Assembly (NCBI RefSeq): GCF_051020975.1
Contig: NC_135041.1
Span: 9,994,256-10,058,255 of the forward strand
DNA from: Osmia lignaria lignaria
Taxonomy: Eukaryota > Arthropoda > Insecta > Hymenoptera > Megachilidae
Reading direction: 5' to 3'
Length of the DNA stretch: 64,000 bases
Part shown: positions 1 through 14,700 of the stretch, one piece after another
How the letters are laid out: the number at the start of each line of letters is the position of its first letter
How positions within the stretch are numbered: the first letter of the stretch is position 1
The notes under the pieces: generated by a model
What the model saw: the letters and a program-made list of their open reading frames with translations, nothing else
Databases searched by the model: none
What the model was told of the DNA's origin: nothing
Made by a program: the position numbers and the translations under genes

Positions 1-3000
1 GACACGCTGCGCTGCACCGATCTATTCATTGAAAGTATATACTGTTATGACCCGTAGTCGACCTTGTTGTTTGTTCAAGCTCTGTTTAACCCTTTAGCCA
101 CGATTATCGATTATATTGGACTGTTATTAAATTGAAATTCTCTCCGTACCACGTTTGTTATTTCCGAATTTCGATTTTCAAAATGGAACCATTCTATTTT
201 ATATTTTATAACTTTTGAATGTTTTAAATTCTTTTAAGTTGTTCTTTTAACTGTTCAATTAAATATATAATATCTTTGCGTGCTATTAAGAATCGTGAAA
301 AAAGTTTCGAAACTATAAAGCAAAAATTCAAAATACACAAGTTTGCTATGAAACTAAAAGGTTGCTAAAAAATAACGAACCATGTGCGCGAATATATGTT
401 TTCTAGATAACTCGATACATCGTGCAACGTAAACATTTTCAGCGACCACAGCGATATTTCGAGTCGGTTGTAATTCGAACAACGGAAAAAGGGTACACGG
501 AATAAAAATACCGTAAAGTTTCGGTGTCTAAATGAAAATAATAAAAATACAAATTTCGAGAGTTTCAGCGCTTTTAGTATTTTTATTATCGTAACAATGC
601 CAACGAACATTTTTAATTGAATCTGCGAGCTTAATGGTGCTTCAATAGTAGAAGGACCATCGCGTACATTTTTGTTTCACCGTTAATTTTTGGGATCGAA
701 TATCGGTCACGAACAAAGGGAATGGTAAAAAAGAATTTGGTGGTTAAACAATGACGTAATTTCATGGCTAATGAGCGACCATGTAATGAAGTTCATTAAA
801 CCGTTGAAATATTTATTGCATTTTTTTTCTGTTTACGGTGTTACTTCCATTCGTTTCTTTACGAAAGTAAAAATTGCATTAATTTGTTTCTGCTGATCTC
901 ATTTCTCCTTCATTTTTCATTTTATATTTACTAAGTTCTTTTTATTAATTTATTTTGTAAGCGTTCGTTTTTTTGCCCGACAAGTTTCATTTTAAAGAGA
1001 ATTAATTATATCTACGAGACGTTTATGAATAAATTTGAATAAATATATAATCTTTGTTTGGTAAAAATATTAAAACACGACGACGTTTTTTAGCGTTGAA
1101 TAATAGTATGAAATGGTTGTTTATATTCTAGTGTCAGCTAAAAATAATATTTTAAAATAAAATTTGAATATATTAACCGGTGTGATAACAGAAAGGTTGT
1201 ACTCTATTTAAAATTTGAACGGTACATTTTAACGAGAGGGTATTGGGCAAGTCGAGCTTTAATAGTCTATTATGTAATTTCCCAGGAGGAACGTGTACTC
1301 GAATATCGGGGAAGACTAATTAATAATGACGGCAAATTGAATAAATAATTGACGCTTAAGTGAAATCGCATCAAAGCTCAGGCAATTGATGTACCAATAA
1401 TTACGCCATTCATAATTTTCATAGACATGAATTTTACAGCAATTGCCCTTGTGGAGTTGTTACAAAAAATATTTTTAAATGAATCCTATATTTTGGCCAT
1501 TATCAATATCATGCAAGTAAATAGAATTTTCTCTCTGTAAAGTATCAACATTCAAACGAAGTTAATCGAAGAATAAGCACAACGTTCGACTGTTGAAATA
1601 TCGAATCAGTTTCCAATGGAATCGGCCGATCGTGTGCCAGCCAAGCGAACGAGTTAATAGGTTCGTGCACGAAACAGTTGATGCTGTCGACGGTAATTCA
1701 TAGCGGAGAAGCAATAATCCATTTAATCATTCGAACCATCGAGGGGGCAATTCAGATAGAAATTAATCAGGCGCGATTAAACATCATCGGGTTAATCCCT
1801 TTTTTCTGAATTTCCTTGTTACCTTAGAAAAATATATTCTTCTCTCTAAAAATAAGAAGAAAACGTCTAAAACGTCGAAACAATGGCTATCCAATTTTCA
1901 AGAGGTAGTCAGCCTCGAATAGAAAAATTAGGGAAAAAGATCGCGTCTTGTTGAAACAGCACTTGGTGGAATTGTCTGAAAAACAAAGGATCCTCTTCAG
2001 CAATCCAATCGTAGTTTTCCTGTATCCTCTCGCGGGTCGTCTTCTTTCTTCTTTGTCGAGAAGAAGACTCGAACTGTGATGCAAGAACGCTCGTGCACAT
2101 ACATACACTACCGATCAAAAGTTTCAGACCATTCAACACATTTATTCTCGCGTCTTTGGTAATGTGATTAACGTATGAATCATTCATTTTGTAATCAATT
2201 ATTTTACTTGTACTTGTAGATATTTTAACGGTACTGTAGTGTAACAGCTGTTGCTCGCGTTCAATCGTTGCCTCCTCGTCTTCTTCATGGCGAAGAGAAG
2301 AAGCGAGGATGTTTTTCGTTGTTTTAAAAAAAGACGTCGCAGTTCTCGACGAGATGCAAAAACAAAAGCGAGCGTTTGTATTAATAAATTAAATAAGTTA
2401 ATCGTCCTACATACTTCAGTTAAATTTGACAAAAATATGTATAATTGAAATTGTTCGAAGAGAGTGGCAAGAAATTTTTGCCCGATAGTGTACTTAGATC
2501 AGTGAACGGTTGCATCGGGTTGAATGACGCGTTGTCGTCGTTATTAAGATTTCATGGCGCCTCATCCGGCCGTAGCATTGGTCAGGTAGGCTGGTCTAGA
2601 ATTTACACCGGCTGTAATTCATTTCACTGCCGATAAATAACTCTAATGACAGTTGAATGGCGAGGAAGGCGGGAATCACGGCCAACAAGGGCTCAGGTTG
2701 CAGGAACTCACGGTATACCCGTCCGTTCGATGTCTTGCTGCTTAACGGTCGATCCACGTGAAAGCGACGCGAATCACGTTTTACACGTATGTATGGTGGC
2801 CGTGAACGCGATGCTCTCACTTCGGATCATTAAGCACCGATTTATAGAATTGATTAGTCTAGAAATGGCAGGGATACGCGTACATCAGCCAGCAAAATAT
2901 GTACGGACGCAGACATCCGGCGTACACGTACGATTTACGAAGCTGTTTGAATAGCTCGACGTAAATTGGTATCTTATCGGGTTATTTAGTTATCGTAACG

Positions 3001-5640
3001 ACCGTTTCACGAGCCCCGGCTCAGAAATCGTCTTTTCCACGGGATACAACGCGCTACTCTTATTTCCCGCCCCGGGGCGATGCCGTGCGCGTTGATTCGC
3101 TTATTACCACCCTTCAGCCGATCCTTTTCGATCGTGACAATTTTATTAATTTCCATTTACGACGCTTCTTTAATATCCCCTTCGGGGCATGGGACGGCTA
3201 CGTTGTATTTCAAGAAGAAGCAATTAATTCTTTTAGCAACTTCGCACTCTGTGTTCTTGAGAAATATAAGGTTGTATGTAATTGGTGGTACGAACATATA
3301 GAATGTTGATTCTATTCGAGATTATGCGAAGTAACAGCTTTTTCTTTTATATGTAACTTCCTTTCCGAGATAGTCGAGTTTCTACATTTGCGTGGTAGGT
3401 GTTGATTTAATTACATCAAATTTGAAGAGGAATGTTGTTCACCATTTCATTTTATTACTACGCGGACAGTATTTAGATAAATTCTAAATACATTAGATAA
3501 AATTCTTAGAAGCTTTTTTGACCGTGCAACGGACCTAATAAGTGCGAAGATGCGAACCGTGATATATTTTTAATAAAATAATACGGGTGATAATTTCGCG
3601 AACGGTTATTAGTCGAAAGCACTTAAGGTGCTACATAAGACGGGTTAAGTGTGCAAAATCGAAGAGGGGACGATCTCGGGGAGATGATGGTGCTAGGTCG
3701 TTGGTCGTTATTTCTATTATCAATTATCGCTTTTATGCGAGCCAGACAACGAGCTGAACACGAGGCTGTTCGCGATCATAAAGTCACCCCTACGCTCGAG
3801 GACCGGCGACATGTGTAACAATAGCAATAACGGTAGCTACCTCGTTCCGAGCAATGATTTCAAATTGTTTTACGTCCCTAATAAATGTCAATCGATACAG
3901 CACCACGCCACGATTGCATCGTTCCTTCTGTTACCTTGCCGCCGTGTCGCTCGTAAAAAAAAAGAAGTCTCGTTTTCATAAAAGTTGGAGGGAAAGTTCC
4001 ACTCCTCCACGCGTCGTTCTAATTGAGAATCTTTTTTCGAATACTTTGTTATCGCTCTTTTTCCTCGATAAACTTTGTACATTTTGCTCGTTGAACGAGA
4101 ATAAACGACTAGGTTATTCGATTCACGTAGCAACTTTGATAAGACAATTATAAGATTGCAGGGATAAGTTGTTCTTGTTTTTGGATTCTTTTCTTAAGCG
4201 AATGGTTTTGACATTCAGAGAGCAACTCGGGTAGAAAGTTGCGAAAAGAATATTGAAACGTTTGCGGATAAAATAAGAAAGAAGGCTACTTCGAGAAACG
4301 CGTGTAGACAATGTAGACGATGTACAAAAATAAAAGAACGAGTTTGAAGGGGCATGTAGAACGAGCTAAACGTCTGGTATGACGAGGGATAAAATAACAA
4401 ACTACTACGGGTGTACCAAAAAACGGTCCGGACAGCTGGCAGAACGAGTCAGGTGAAAGCGAATATAATTATGAAAATAACAGGTCTAAGAGGTGAAAAA
4501 TAAAAAAGAAACAATCGAGTCATCGCATGGACCTTTCTGCGTAACAAGTAATAATGTAAAACACACTTTGCTGCAATGTTTTACACGTGTATTACGGACA
4601 TGTTGAAATTTTTATGTGTCAGCTGCTTTTCGTTCAATGAAATTCTTTCGTGTATAGCTTGTCTTATCGGCAGAACCGCTAAGTCATCGACCACTTTCTT
4701 TTTTTTCATCGTTTTGATCCCTCTTTATGCTTCTCATTCTTAAAAGGTATAAGAAGGTTGCTGATAAAAGATTTGAATAGAAAGAGTTAAACGTCATATC
4801 CGACTAGCTTTACAACTGAACGAAGGAAAGAGAATTCTGTAAGGCTCGGCAAACGTTTAACCGCGCGTAACATAGACCAACGTGTTTGCGCATCGTTGGA
4901 CGATTTCCTTTTATTTCATCCTCGTTGGCCACGCGTTTTCTGTATCACGTAGCAGTCGGAATAGAAGGACTAACGAGGTATCGTAGTCGTAACACGCTGG
5001 TCCGGCAACAGATGCCAGCTCGCCTTCCTGGAGGCTCCAATTAATTGTGGTATCATCACGCGACCGCGTTATGTGTACACGCGTGTACACGCGGAACCAG
5101 CTTCGAACTGAAACTACGAAGCCGTACTTAAAAGAGGGTTGACCTGATCACAGCCGGATTAGAAACAGTCGGAGCTGTTCGCTCGATATTCACGGATGCA
5201 ATGGCTGCTCCTTTTGTTCGATTTCGAAGCCGAACGGGATTCCTACGGACGTTTCAGCTTTCTCTGGTGTTAACGATCGTTGCGGCCATAAATTGTTGCG
5301 CGGTTCCATTTTCCATCGTACATCGTTGCCTGATCGTTCGTTGAAACAGTAAATTGCAAGGTATTTTAGATTCTGCTGAAGCGATACTTTTTTCTTAACG
5401 TCTTCAATACCATAGTGCACCGGAGTCGAATGATAATTATTGCTAAATCGTTTTGATGATATTCTGTTATTTTTTTCGACTTCAATTTTCTAATTGCGTT
5501 CGTTTTCGTTAGGGAAACCATTGGGAAAGCAGCGAGCAGATATGCATGGCCATTAGCACTTTCCTCTTGAATTGCTAAGTTAATGTTTATAGAAGGTAGC
5601 CGTTTCGATTACCAGATTTAGGAAGAAAGAACTCGTTAAT
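1..5640. other. non-coding block, no gene recognised
   Basis: Only short open frames occur here, and none shows a family signature or a convincing exon structure. The DNA is AT-rich with scattered CpG-rich patches, which would fit intergenic sequence or a long intron of a gene outside the window. A TTAACCCTTT motif at about 86-95 resembles the ends of TTAA-type elements described elsewhere in the window. I see nothing else I can support. Confidence 0.5.
5073..5090. repeat. 18-bp perfect palindrome
   Basis: The 18 bases equal their own reverse complement and consist of GTGTACAC twice around a CG centre. This could be a dimeric protein-binding site or chance. No gene start lies nearby. Confidence 0.6.
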
Positions 5641-5643
5641 GGG

Positions 5644-5722
5644 CTGGATACATCTAGCTTAATTGGTAGAGCTATCGTTCCTTCGAATACCTAATCTAGC
5701 GATCCGGTTCGATCCACCTTTT
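5644..5722 (+). other. degenerate tRNA-like sequence
   Basis: An A-box-like stretch (TAGCTTAATTGG, 5655-5666) is followed about 40 bases later by a B-box-like stretch (GGTTCGATCC, 5706-5715), the spacing of the internal Pol III promoter of a tRNA gene. The T arm does not pair properly after the B box, and I cannot draw an acceptor stem, so it is not an intact tRNA. It may be a tRNA pseudogene or the head of an old SINE. Chance similarity is possible. Confidence 0.3.
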
Positions 5723-8700
5723 CTCGCCGGTACCATGTTAATGTTAATGTTAACACATCGAACAAGGTTTCTACAAATGTCTCCGCCTTTTTTTTACTTT
5801 TAATTATGCAGATAGTTACATATTACGAAACATAGATAAGTCAATAAAAAAATTAACACGATGAAAACCGAAAAATTAATACGACAGGAAATTTTATAAT
5901 GTCAACAGCTTGTTACTCATAAAGAGCCCGTGTAAAGATTCCGCGTCAAACATAACATTTATGTTACAAAATAAAATGTTTAAAACGCAAGCACCTTTGA
6001 AAAAGTTTTCTCGTGTGTAACGACATTTGCAGTCACGATTCATTAAACGATAACACGCTTATCGGATAATCTGAATTTGTAGCGGCACTTCATAGGTTTC
6101 GCGTTCGTACGATGACTTGATGATAAAGCTTATATTTTTTATATTCCTCTTTTTATTACAAATTGTCCCCTCCAACAACACGACTCGACGACGCGATCGT
6201 CCAACTTATCTTCGTCGTCGCAATTATTTTCGCTTCGTCGCGGCTTTAATTTACCGGACGAGTAGGATTTACGATAAAACTCGCGTGTCCATCGCGCATT
6301 TTCCCGCAAAAATCAACGCGGAAGTCAAACGCTATTCGAGCGACCCGTACGTACGTAGGTTGAATCGAAAATAAATCTCGCTGCATAGATCGCGAACGCG
6401 TGGACACTTCATTCCGTCTTCTCGCTTCTGCTTCGCGTTGAAATTAACTTACAACTTTTTTTCTTCCCCGCACGACAACGGGGACAGAAAGCATTCGTCA
6501 TGTTTTCGAATCGACGCTTGACGATGCTTAAGGGAGTTGTAACTCCCTCAGCTCGGCGAACTTTCGTGAAGGAAGAAACGAATCTCTGTAGCCAACAAAA
6601 AGAAACGGCATGTCACTCCCAGGAAACTTTTGGCTAACTTATCCGTTCGTTTTTTAAACGATGAATTTTGATGATATTTTATATCCTTATGATTTTGAAA
6701 TTAACACCTTACCTTTGTTATGGTATTATTTCAAATATTTATTATTCTAATTATAAGGCAACTTTCTATCAGGATACCATGGACGTTTAACGAGGCTATT
6801 TAAATTTTCCATCGAACATAAAATAGATAATCAATTCCTTTATCGAAAATTTTTATAATTACTTCAATTCTTCACTGTAAAATAATACCAACTAGTTGAC
6901 TGTTAACGTCCCACAGCAAATAGGAGTGCAAGGGGTTAAATCCATACTATTGCTCATCTGTGACCTCGTACCAATCAAACTGTTAAGAAACCGCGAATAC
7001 GACGAAGTCACGATTCGACGGCTGAAGTAGTATATTCCTATTCTCTCAGCTCGTGAGTCGATCATATTAATTAATCGCATGGCGAGCGTAAAGCACAGCT
7101 AGAAATCCGGCTTTAGGTGGAGGTGTAACACGGCTTGGAGCAACGAAAGTCACAGGGCAGGATGGAAAGCGCGATAGTAATGGCGCGAAGAGGAACGAGA
7201 AGACGTCGCGAAAGAGGGTTGAGAAGAGACGGTCGAGATAAATCGTGGAAGTCGGTCTGCGGCCTTATTACATCGTAAATTCCCGCTTAGTGATGGATAA
7301 CATTAACCCATCGGCAACGACAAATTACTTAACCCCACCGAGAGATCAGGATGAACCTTTGCTCACCCGGAACTGGCCTCTCCTTCCGACGTGGACCAGT
7401 GACCCGGATCGATGCTTCGGTTCGCACAACTCGTCGTACTTCCGAAAGTCTGTCGCAAAGATTGTCCGCTCGAATCGGAAGGGCAAAAGCTTCGCGGGAA
7501 ACAATTCGAACGCTTTGTCTTCTTAAGCGAGCGGTTTTATTAATGGAGTGTTATATATCACCTTAAATCGAGACGCTTTAGCAAATGAGTTAGAAAAGCT
7601 TTTCAGTCAATTTATATGAACTATTATGATTGATCGTATCGTGATAAATTATTCGTGTATTATGAATTTTAAAGAAATCATTCTGAGAAATTTGCAGATT
7701 AGAATAAGGTATATAATTCTTTATATTGACGGAAATATCCTAATTGATAGATTCATCAAAAAATTGATGTACTTTTAATTTGTACTTATCGAAGTTTGCC
7801 GGAAGGAAAAGAAGGACTGATATCACGGCACGGTGATCGCGATGATTTATCATTGTTCAATCTTTAAAGGGCTTCTTTAACGACGCTGCTTGGCTCATTA
7901 GAGCGTACTTCTTACGATTCCATCGGTTGATAAAGTATGCACAGATGTGCATGCAGGTACGTATGTAAGCGAGCGGAACAGCCGAAATTGAAACACATGT
8001 CATATGGGCTCGTTAAATCGCGTGACGCATGAAAACTTTCGAATTAATCTTTCGAGAAATTCATTATCGTCAAGCCACACATTCGAATGTACGTACAGTT
8101 ATGACGACAGAAGATGATCTTCAAAAGCTACTGCATTACCTCGAACGAAACGATTCGGATCTGAATTGTCCGAATTACTGTCCGTTTCATAACCACCAAT
8201 TAATCAGCTTTTTTCATTAGCAATATTTCAGAATAATTCGTCTCTTGGTTTGGCACGATTTTAATTTATTTCAAAAGGAGAAATTAACAATAATTTTTCA
8301 TTTCAAAATGATATACGGAATCCCATAATAATTGGCCAATTTTTTAATTAACTGTGATTAAATTTGCATTAGTTATTATATTTAGCCGTTTCGAATATAA
8401 TGAAATATATAACGAAGAAATTTACGTTCTCCGCCGTTCTATTTTCGCGGTGCAAATGTAATTTATTCGCTTTCGGTCGAGCATACACGCAACAGAATGT
8501 GTTTGACAGGAAATTGATGCACATATCGCGACAGATTAACGTTGTATACGCTTGACACTCGAAAGTAATGGGCAATGACCTTATTAATCTGGAAATTTTT
8601 AGATTGAACATCATATGGTGGTAAGTGACCAGCGAACACCTAATTGACATCATTTTACGTTCGAACATTACGAATGTAACAGCCAACTGGTCGTAAATCA

Positions 8701-11700
8701 TGTTTTACTGTAATCTTTTGCTTTTAAGAGCTAATCATTATCTGAACATTTTAACAGACCGATATTACTTATTCGTATCATTAATATAAAAACTTATACA
8801 ATGACCGAGGAAAAAGTTTCTAAGTCCAAATTCTGGACAATTTCTAAGTTTCTAAATCCAAGTTCTATTGAAGAGGGACAGACTAAACTCCGTACGTCGT
8901 CGACTTGGAAGTTCCCTAAGAATATGTCCAAGTTTTCGTAGTAATGTATTTTAATAAAATTCTAACATGTTTTGTATTAATGTTGGTCTACTTGCATAAA
9001 AACTCACACTGGATAGGTGATATCTATTGACATAATTACATTTTCAATTTAAGTACGATGTAATTGATAAGAAATTTTCGTCGTTGTATACTTTCTTTGT
9101 TTAATCAGCTCAGAATAACTGCTGAAACATCTGATAAAAAACATCTGCGAAATTAATGGAAAATTATTACTATTATTACTAGATAAATCAGCTGATATAT
9201 ATTGAACAGTCAGGGCCAATTTGCCACTTGTGATATAATATATCTCTTGGAAATAATTCAGTTTGCATCGCATCAACGTCGAATCTGTTTCACAGTCGTA
9301 TTTTTATTTCACTCGAGGTCGTTCAAAAATTCAAACACGTTCCAATATGAATGCACGTTTACACGCGGAATCTCTTGTATTCCATTATGTCGCTCGAGTA
9401 GCTCTAATTACCCGTATAGAGATTTTTCAAACAGCGAATGTTGGTCGAGATTCACGAAGCGTAGAATGAAGGGTCGCGTTCCCGGAATATTTCTCGCGAC
9501 GATTCCATTCGCGAAAATGTTTACCCCCTTTTTTTTCGTTATCATTCGGTTCGCTCGTGAATGCAAATAATGTGTCGCGAATTAAACGCGAGGCGCGTGA
9601 CGTTTCGGGCCAATAACTCGTAATAATACGCACCATCGAAAAGATGACACGTACGAGAATACTTTTTTCCAGCATTGTACGTGATTGAATTGCATTTTGT
9701 TCCATCACGTTTCGCGAATTTCGAAATCATTTCAAAAGTGCTCATCGTATTAATGGATATTTTGCTTCTGCCTTGTTGAAGCGTGTACGAAAACCGATTA
9801 TACTATTGAAAGAATGATTATACCTTCGGAGCTAATTATTTATAAGCCTCCAATAAAATATTCCGAATAGAATTCTCGCAGCATTTCTGATTGCAATGAA
9901 AATCGAATACCAAAGGAACACGCTTCAAACAGTCTCTATGCTTCTTCCATGGATCGTGTACAATACTATCAGCCGAGTCGTCCCTCGCGTCGTTTAGAAG
10001 CGTTTCATTTAGCAATTTCAATGAGCGTGGAGTAGTTGTCAGCGCGAGTTTACACGAGAAGCTTATAAATTGTCGTCGCCGGTAGTCGAGAGTGGTGCAT
10101 TTCAAATTTCAAAGAGGTGTCCCGTGCGATTGTGCAGTCCGCGCCGTGTCTGCGAGCCAGTCCTGAAACGGAACGCCGATTCTAGGTGGAACGTCAACGA
10201 GAAGAAGCTTCCATCCGATATATACCCGGCTATCTTCACCCGCCACACAGCATTGTGCCGTTCACGTGAAACCCATTTGCTTTCTGTTAGAGAGGAGCGT
10301 GTAACGGCGAGCGGCGTCGGATACCAGTAGTCGAGCTCGACGACCAGGAGAAGCGAGAAGAGCGGCGACGGCGTTCTATTTAATTAAGTTTGCATTGTAT
10401 CGAGGCGGATGCCGCAGGAAAAGATCGTTATCGAACTTTCACGAGATATGACGTTGGCTGGGCCAGCACACTTATCAGGGACGATCTGTTGGAGCAAATG
10501 AACGGTCGCGTTCGAACGTTCACTCCTAACGAGATGGAGAGCTTTGTCGCGGCTCACGTTCCTTCTGCTTCCTTCGCGAGAATGAACGTGAAATTTCTCT
10601 GTTCACAGGAGTCTACCGATCTTCAAAAAACGACCAGGTCTATGTAGAAATGGACAATGCCGTCTCCAAGGACCATTGGACGCGCTGCATCGTATTAGGT
10701 AACTATGTTTAAATTTGCACCCCCGGTTGGTCTTAAGATTACAAAGATTAAAAATGGAAACGATCGTGTCGAATCGCTGCGGGGATATCAGTCGATAGAT
10801 ACCGAGAACTTTGCTCGAGGGTCTACAAATTACAGTGACAATGGTGTACAAAGAGCGGCGAGCGTGGAAACAACAGCGTTTCCGTGACAATTAATCGTGG
10901 CAGTTGTAGGAGGGAGCAGAGGGTACAAGAAAAGCGGACGTGTCCCTTACAGGTAGCATCTTGACACGGCCTTAGAGGCTTGATACCGCTCGATTCATAC
11001 GGGGCTTTACAGAGCCTGTTAATTACCGGTGACCAAGAGGCAGACACGAAACGGCGCGGTGTCGAGTGGCTTAACCGGCCCGTTATGCTTGCTCCTCCCG
11101 TGAACTAGGAGCTCGATGCAAATCACTCGTACGTCGCCTTGCCAGCACGAACTCAGCACAATTCCGTGCACCAAGGAGACGCCTGCCGGTGTTTCTGCCG
11201 TTACTACACCTGCTATCGGTGCTGCTATTGCTGCTGGTACTGCTGCTGCAGGATCAACCAGAGAGGAAGCTGTAAATCAAGTGGCGCGTCTCTAAAGACT
11301 AAACGCTTATGCACATCGCGGTCTACCATCAATCCTTTACCGTGCTTCGAACCCTTGGTCCTTCTGTTGCTCGATGCAAGTAAGCTGGCCAGGTCATCGA
11401 TACGTTCGCCATTCGTGAACAACCACCGTACCGGTGTGGTGACACGTTAACGGGTCACTGAACGAAAATCGTATTAGCGTGCTGTTATTTGCATCCGTTG
11501 CAAGGCAAACTGAAACTCGAGGCGGCAGTCGATAACAGCTTCGAGTTTTCGAAGAAGCACATTTGCATCAAAATAGAACTGTTCTAATATTTGAACGTTC
11601 TCCTTGAAATTCGTTCGTTTCTTGACCCCACTGTTTCACTTTCGATTCGTTGATCTTTTAGGTAATCGATAGGATATTGAGCAAGGTATATAGGCAAACA

Positions 11701-14700
11701 AACGTAAATTTGAAAGGGTTCTCCGGTGTCCAAGGAATCTCCCCTATAAGACACCGAAACATCTCAAGTTACCAGTTTGAAGAGGGATTATGGAGGATCA
11801 GGATCTAACCTTGTGGTATAAACCGTAAGATACCCCGCTCCCGTGCAATTAAATCCGCAGATCGATACTGGTCCGACCGAGCAAGAAGAGAATTTCTCAT
11901 TGGTAAAATGATCTCGTTCGGTGACTTGTTCGACGGTGTGGCAATGGTAAGATTCTTTTGGTATCGTTATTTTTAGTAACTTCAAAAGGCGCAAAATCCA
12001 TGCTTAGAAAATAAATAATTTCAGTATCACCGTGGCGCAATTTATTGCTGAGATTCTTTCAAAACCCAAAAACTGGTTCCCCAACTGTACCCAGCCGCTT
12101 TCTAACTGGCGCTCGATCAAATCGTTCTTTGTTCGAATACGAGTTCGACGAGCTAGACAGCGAACAATAAGTTCGATCGTGTTCTGGCCCACGTGGAAGC
12201 GGATAAATTCTCAGATTACCGAGTCAAAATTATAATGGAGCAGGTGGCGGCCGGTTCACCTTGGACGGCAATATTCAGGTAGTCGTAGCGGCAGAACTTT
12301 CGTTTCCATCGAAACATCACGAGAACGACGACGAATCCTATGGGCAATCTTCGAAATTACCTAGCGGTGTGATTTTCGATGTTATGGTTTCCACGCACCT
12401 GCAATCATTCGGTCGTGAAACGAGCGCCATGCCAGACAGCCACGGGAAGCGTGGAATAACACGATATCGCTAATGCTTTTAACCTCTCGCGTTCGAGATT
12501 TTTTCTCGAGGTGTCGAGTCTTATCGAGAATCAGGCCACTGAGAAATTGACTCAGGAAATATTAAAAATTTAATTGAAGATTGAAAGAAATAACGTTGTG
12601 ACGTTTTTTTGAGCTTCGCAAAAGTCGCGGGTATCTTTTCACGCGAGGGTTCGAAGATAATCGTCTTACTTGGCGAGGAAACGTGTCCTCAAGATAAGAG
12701 GATCTTCTTGCGTGCAGCTGGATTAGGTGGCTCCGGGAGCAGCAAATCTCGGCATTATGGAAACCCAAGATGCCATAATTTCCTTGCCCGTTCCTCCCTA
12801 TAAATTATATTCCATAAACGAGGTAACTAGTCACCTGTTAAACAAGACACGTGCAACGATGAAACTTTCGATTTGGCTGTTGATAATCCAGAATAACGAT
12901 CTAATTAAATATTTTCAATTTATAATTGTCCTTAAATGAATATTTTATAATAATATATATTGCGTAAAAACGTCGTCTAGTCTTACGACATAAGTCTTCT
13001 TAACATTTTATATTGATTTAAAATTACATAATACGAATCATCCTGAGAAAGTGTGCAAGGATTTTACGTCTCACTAAAGTTGCAAAAAAAGTTAACGATT
13101 ATGGTACTTCGAACCACTCAATTTCCGGTGCTTTAAGGTTATCAACTTGCACGAACCAGCCTGGATACGACGAAGAAAGGAATAAAGAAAAAGAAGTGCA
13201 GAAAATTCGACGAGAAGCAAATTTATATACCGGCTATTATTTTTGATCTCCTGTCCGGTATCACAAATTGCCCCATAAATCGAACGATTTCACGTGCGAA
13301 CGGCCCTTTGAGCGTCATTTCAAGGCAAATTAATTTCCCGTATTCGACGCAGGAAAGAAAGCACGCTGATGAAGTAATAAGGAAAGTAGGACGGGTCCCG
13401 TTGATACGACGGGATCACCGCATTTCGATGCAAATCAGTTAGCAACTTGCCAACTTTCCCGTGCTAATAGTTGTACCTTTGCCACCCACTAATTATGGAA
13501 ATTCCGTCGTTTTGCTCTTTCCAGGATCCCTGAGAATACTCGGATTACAGGATACTACTTTAACGCGGTCCAAAAACTTTCGGAACAAGCATCAGTTTTG
13601 TTCTCCTCTTCTGTCGATGATTCTTTAACGTGTACGCTCGTTATATTGTAAAGTTATTAATACCTTATCTGTTATGAGAATCTATATCCTTCTGATTATA
13701 CCTGATTCTGGGACAGGTTGTACATCAACTTAACACTTTCGAGACTGCATTAACTTCTTTTAAAAATTTACGGTTGATTTATTGATAATTGGTTCTTGAA
13801 TCGATACTAATTGTAAGTATAAATTTAATATTTGTTGCATCTCAACTTTACGTAATTAAAAAAAAATTATCTGGGACATATGTAAATCCTGAATATTATC
13901 ACTGCCTCTGAAAAATTGATAAGTAGACGTATTGAAAGGGTTCAGATTCATTCTAATCGCTATGATTGCTTTAAAAAATAGCTTCCTAACTCTGACAGCA
14001 AACGGATGCCTGTTTTCACCGAATCGAGCACAATGCCGCATCCATAGGACTACAGGATGGAACAAACTCCGTATAATATTACCGTAAAACACCCGTTACC
14101 TGTGCACCACCGGCTTCAGCGTCCATTAAATCATGGAGTATCGAGCAACCGATACACAAGCGTGTCACTGCATTATCGCCGTACTATTTGTATCCGTTTA
14201 GAGGACGAAATTGCTTCCATTACCGGGATTTGCTCACGATTCGAGGCCCCGGCTCGCGTCTCGGCCCCGTGACGTGCGTTTTATCGGTAATAATGCCTCT
14301 GGTTTTATAGTGACACGCTGTTTTATACTTTTCGTGACTCGTAAATTTCACGGCTGGCTTTATCGTTAATATCGCTTCGTGAATCTTTCAGGAGGACGCG
14401 AGGCCTTCCTGTCCCCTCGACTGTCACGACGATTTATCAACCGGCTGAGGTGAACAGTTCGAAACAGTTCCAAGGATCTCGAGCGTTTCGTGTGAAATTT
14501 TCTTCTTTTTTCTTTTCTCCCTTCTTTAGTGATCGACGAGGAGCGAGGCGTTGGACCGTGCTTCGTTTCTGTCCTCGGGTTTTAATTGAAAGGATGTCCC
14601 TATTCGTTTGTCCCGTCGGAAAAGTAGAACACTGTGTGATAAAAATGGAATATAACATTATTGGGGTACTGCTAGGCTTCGTCTTTTCACGGTTAATTAC

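Noticed and set aside
6117..6374. 85-codon frame starting with a hydrophobic segment followed by a basic region
   Set aside because: The T-rich then CG-rich DNA explains the composition; no family similarity and no promoter or poly(A) arrangement seen.
10070..10647. Two adjacent frames of 85-86 codons in a CG-richer patch
   Set aside because: No recognised domain, and the frames are not linked by plausible splice sites. A 5' untranslated region of an unseen gene is possible but unsupported.
11205..11265. Coding CTG/CAG repeat (poly-Gln on the minus strand)
   Set aside because: Short, interrupted run within a frame lacking exon boundaries or similarity.
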